Origin: Acidobacteriota bacterium
Lineage (GTDB): Bacteria > Acidobacteriota > Vicinamibacteria > Vicinamibacterales > SCN-69-37
Assembly (NCBI GenBank): GCA_016716905.1
Contig: JADJUS010000003.1
Location: 62,001 to 126,000, forward strand
Length of the DNA: 64,000 nucleotides
Direction: 5' to 3'
The notes below the pieces were generated by a model. It was not told the DNA's origin. It saw only the letters and a program-made list of their open reading frames with translations, and ran no database searches. The number at the start of each line of letters is the position of its first letter. Position 1 is the first letter of the stretch. Below are positions 62,276-64,000 of this stretch, in pieces. The translations under genes and the position numbers were made by a program.

Positions 62276-64000
62276 CTACTGGAGGCGCACCACCAGCGCC
62301 GCACGGCGGTTGAGCCGGCGGGTTTCCTCGCGGGCGTTGTCGTACTTCGGCCGCTCTTCACCGTAGCTGACAATCCGCAGGCGATCCGGGCTCACGCCGC
62401 GCGAATTCAGGTAGCTGCGGACGGCGGTTGCACGGCGCTCGCCGAGGGCCAGGTTGTATTCCGACGTGCCCACGTTGCAGGTGTGGCCTTCGATTTCGAG
62501 CCGCAGGTTCGGATTCGCCTGCATGGCGGTAATGGCGTCATCGAGGATCTTCAGGGCGTCGGCCCGCAGCGAGAACTGGTCGAACTCGAAGTGGACGTCT
62601 TCGAAGACGAAGTCCTTGGCCGCCGGCTGCACCACCTGGATGGTGACTGAGGCCGAGGCGGTGGCGCCGCGGCTGTCGGTCACCGTGATCGTCACCGGCA
62701 CCGGGCCCACCACCATGGGCGCCGTCCACGGCGACTGGCGGTTAGTCGGTGTCGAGAGCGTGCCGGCGTTGGTCGTCCAGCGATACGTCAGGGCATCGCC
62801 GTCCGGATCCTGCGCGTCGGCCGTCACGGTGGAGACCTTGCCCACTTCCACGGTGCAGGGGTCGCAGGCCGCCGTCACGGTCGGGGGACGGTTGGTCGGC
62901 TGCGCCTTCGCTGCCGCTGCGGCTGCTGCGGCGGCCGCGGCTGCGGCGGCTTCGTCCGCGGCACGACGGGCGGCATCTTCAGCGGCGCGGGCTGCGGCGG
63001 CCGCGGCCACTTCATCACGCGCTCCCGGGTGGTAGCCGATTCGGAACTGGATGCCGACGGCGTCTCCGCTGTTGTCACCAAAGCTCGAGCAGGTCAGTGA
63101 GGCGATGGGGCAACGTGCGTTGCTGCGTGCGTCCGTGGTGCCCGACCAGTTCAGGCCGCCACCGATGAAAAAGCCTGACGAGGCCTGCCAGGTGACGCCG
63201 ACTGCAGCGAACACCGGCGTGGCGAGGCTGGTGGACGTGGGCGCGACTGAACCGTCAACGCCGGTGAACCCAGCCGGCGCGAGGACAACGTTGTCGAGGT
63301 ACTTTTCACCCGTCAGTTCAGCGGTGAAACGCAGGCGTGAGTTGGCCGGGAAGCCGACGCCCAGGCCCCAGCGGATGCCATTGGTCAGGTCGAAGCCGGC
63401 CGGGTCGCCGCGGAAGATGGCGCCGCCGAAGGCCGACAGTTCGATCACGCGGAACTGCTTGCTCAGGATGCCGTCAATCGTGAAGTCGGCCTTGCCACTC
63501 GACGCACCCAACTCGTCATCGCCGGTGGGCAGTTTCGCCGTGCCTCGCACCGCAAAACCCAGGGCCGCGCTGTCGCTCTGCGAGATGATCGCGATCTTGG
63601 CGCCCAGGCGCAGGTCGCCAGGCCTGTTCCCGATCCACCCCTGTCGGACGAGCGGAAACTCATTCACTACGCCACCGCCTGCGCCCGAAGGTGACCCGGC
63701 TGGGCTGACGAAGAAGATGGGCCGCGTGTCGCGGTCGATTCGTGTGATGGCCGTGTAGCTGCCGAACACCTCGGCGCGGTTGCCCAGGCCCACCGCGAAA
63801 GACGCCGGGAACTTGGTGGCGTCGGTGAACCCCTGTCCGTAGTCGGCGTTTTCGCGGTAGAAGCTGACCGACCACTTCTTGTGCGGCAGCACCTGGGCGG
63901 TCGGCACAAACCAGAGTCCGGTGTCGCCGCTCACGCTGACCGTCGCCATCCGCGTTTCCGTCTGGGTGGCCGGCTGTGACTGGGGGGGCGTGGTCTGACC
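62276..64000 (-). CDS. Outer-membrane protein with PKD and OmpA peptidoglycan-binding domains (5' end outside window)
   Basis: 574 codons are visible and the frame stays open at the right edge, with GQTTPPQSQPATQTETR ahead of the first Met at 63949, so that Met is probably internal and the signal peptide lies beyond 64000. The order is a beta-barrel of about 300 residues (DTGLWFVPTAQVLPHKKWSV), an Ala/Arg/Glu-rich stretch, a PKD-like domain (PDGDALTYRWTTNAGTLS) and a C-terminal OmpA domain (LRLEIEGHTCNVGTSEYNLA, then RIVSYGEERP). The barrel should sit in the outer membrane and the OmpA domain hold peptidoglycan. Confidence 0.92.
   Translation of the reverse strand, partial: GQTTPPQSQPATQTETRMATVSVSGDTGLWFVPTAQVLPHKKWSVSFYRENADYGQGFTDATKFPASFAVGLGNRAEVFGSYTAITRIDRDTRPIFFVSPAGSPSGAGGGVVNEFPLVRQGWIGNRPGDLRLGAKIAIISQSDSAALGFAVRGTAKLPTGDDELGASSGKADFTIDGILSKQFRVIELSAFGGAIFRGDPAGFDLTNGIRWGLGVGFPANSRLRFTAELTGEKYLDNVVLAPAGFTGVDGSVAPTSTSLATPVFAAVGVTWQASSGFFIGGGLNWSGTTDARSNARCPIASLTCSSFGDNSGDAVGIQFRIGYHPGARDEVAAAAAARAAEDAARRAADEAAAAAAAAAAAAAAKAQPTNRPPTVTAACDPCTVEVGKVSTVTADAQDPDGDALTYRWTTNAGTLSTPTNRQSPWTAPMVVGPVPVTITVTDSRGATASASVTIQVVQPAAKDFVFEDVHFEFDQFSLRADALKILDDAITAMQANPNLRLEIEGHTCNVGTSEYNLALGERRATAVRSYLNSRGVSPDRLRIVSYGEERPKYDNAREETRRLNRRAALVVRLQ

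Noticed and set aside
63949..63949. ATG as start of the OmpA-family gene
   Set aside because: The frame continues past the window edge with plausible linker sequence, and a signal peptide is missing after this Met.

Overview
The window is GC-rich bacterial chromosome, tightly packed with genes. It carries a complete ribosomal-protein supercluster, an MltB transglycosylase, OmpA and FadL/PorV-like outer-membrane proteins, and a sigma-54/type IV pilus locus, so the cell is Gram-negative. The fused membrane spermidine synthase, MacB-type permeases without a local ATPase, the pilin gene set and the archaeal-type ProRS fit an Acidobacteriota genome, perhaps Vicinamibacteria-like. That placement is inference from gene style; no rRNA or tRNA gene is visible to confirm it.

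Region 1 (1-13080) is accessory and metabolic. It holds a partial secreted protein that may be a glycan enzyme, a fused chorismate mutase/prephenate dehydrogenase, a polytopic membrane protein fused to a spermidine-synthase-like domain, and three tandem, translationally coupled secreted paralogues of unknown function with a Rossmann/methyltransferase-like look. A VOC protein follows, then a two-gene unit pairing a tryptophan-dioxygenase-superfamily protein with an adenylate-forming ligase, then a secreted esterase-like protein.

Region 2 (13101-32344) is the str-S10-spc-alpha supercluster: rpsL-rpsG-fusA-rpsJ-rplCDWB-rpsS-rplV-rpsC-rplP-rpmC-rpsQ-rplNXE-rpsNH-rplFR-rpsE-rpmD-rplO-secY-adk-map-infA-rpmJ-rpsMKD-rpoA-rplQ. 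A sigma-70-like promoter and a long leader precede it, and a strong intrinsic terminator ends it. The usual tuf gene between fusA and rpsJ is absent.

Region 3 (32345-44787) has a small lipoprotein flanked by direct repeats and a threonine-dehydratase-family enzyme. These are followed by a long minus-strand run: YIP1 protein, adaptor, two MacB/FtsX permeases, a second EF-G-like GTPase, a second adaptor/permease pair and MltB. No ABC ATPase accompanies these permeases.

Region 4 (44895-57894) is a type IV pilus locus: a PorV/TraF-like outer-membrane protein, pilB-pilT-pilC, a sigma-54 promoter, pilA with its own terminator, and a VKOR-thioredoxin fusion that could oxidise pilin cysteines. An ABC-2 exporter, a TPR-like protein, the prepilin peptidase and a coupled minor-pilin set follow. 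Region 5 (57891-64000) holds aroB (convergent), proS, a DUF1697 gene, a HEAT-repeat protein and a PKD-OmpA outer-membrane protein that runs off the right edge.

The most unusual non-coding feature is a set of four large cruciform-forming palindromic elements of about 170-230 bp at 7536, 13101, 34182 and 60987. Two share the same nested modules, three lie between convergent genes, and one supplies the last ten codons of the gene beside it. The main protein-level curiosities are the three secreted paralogues beside the spermidine synthase and the dioxygenase/ligase pair.
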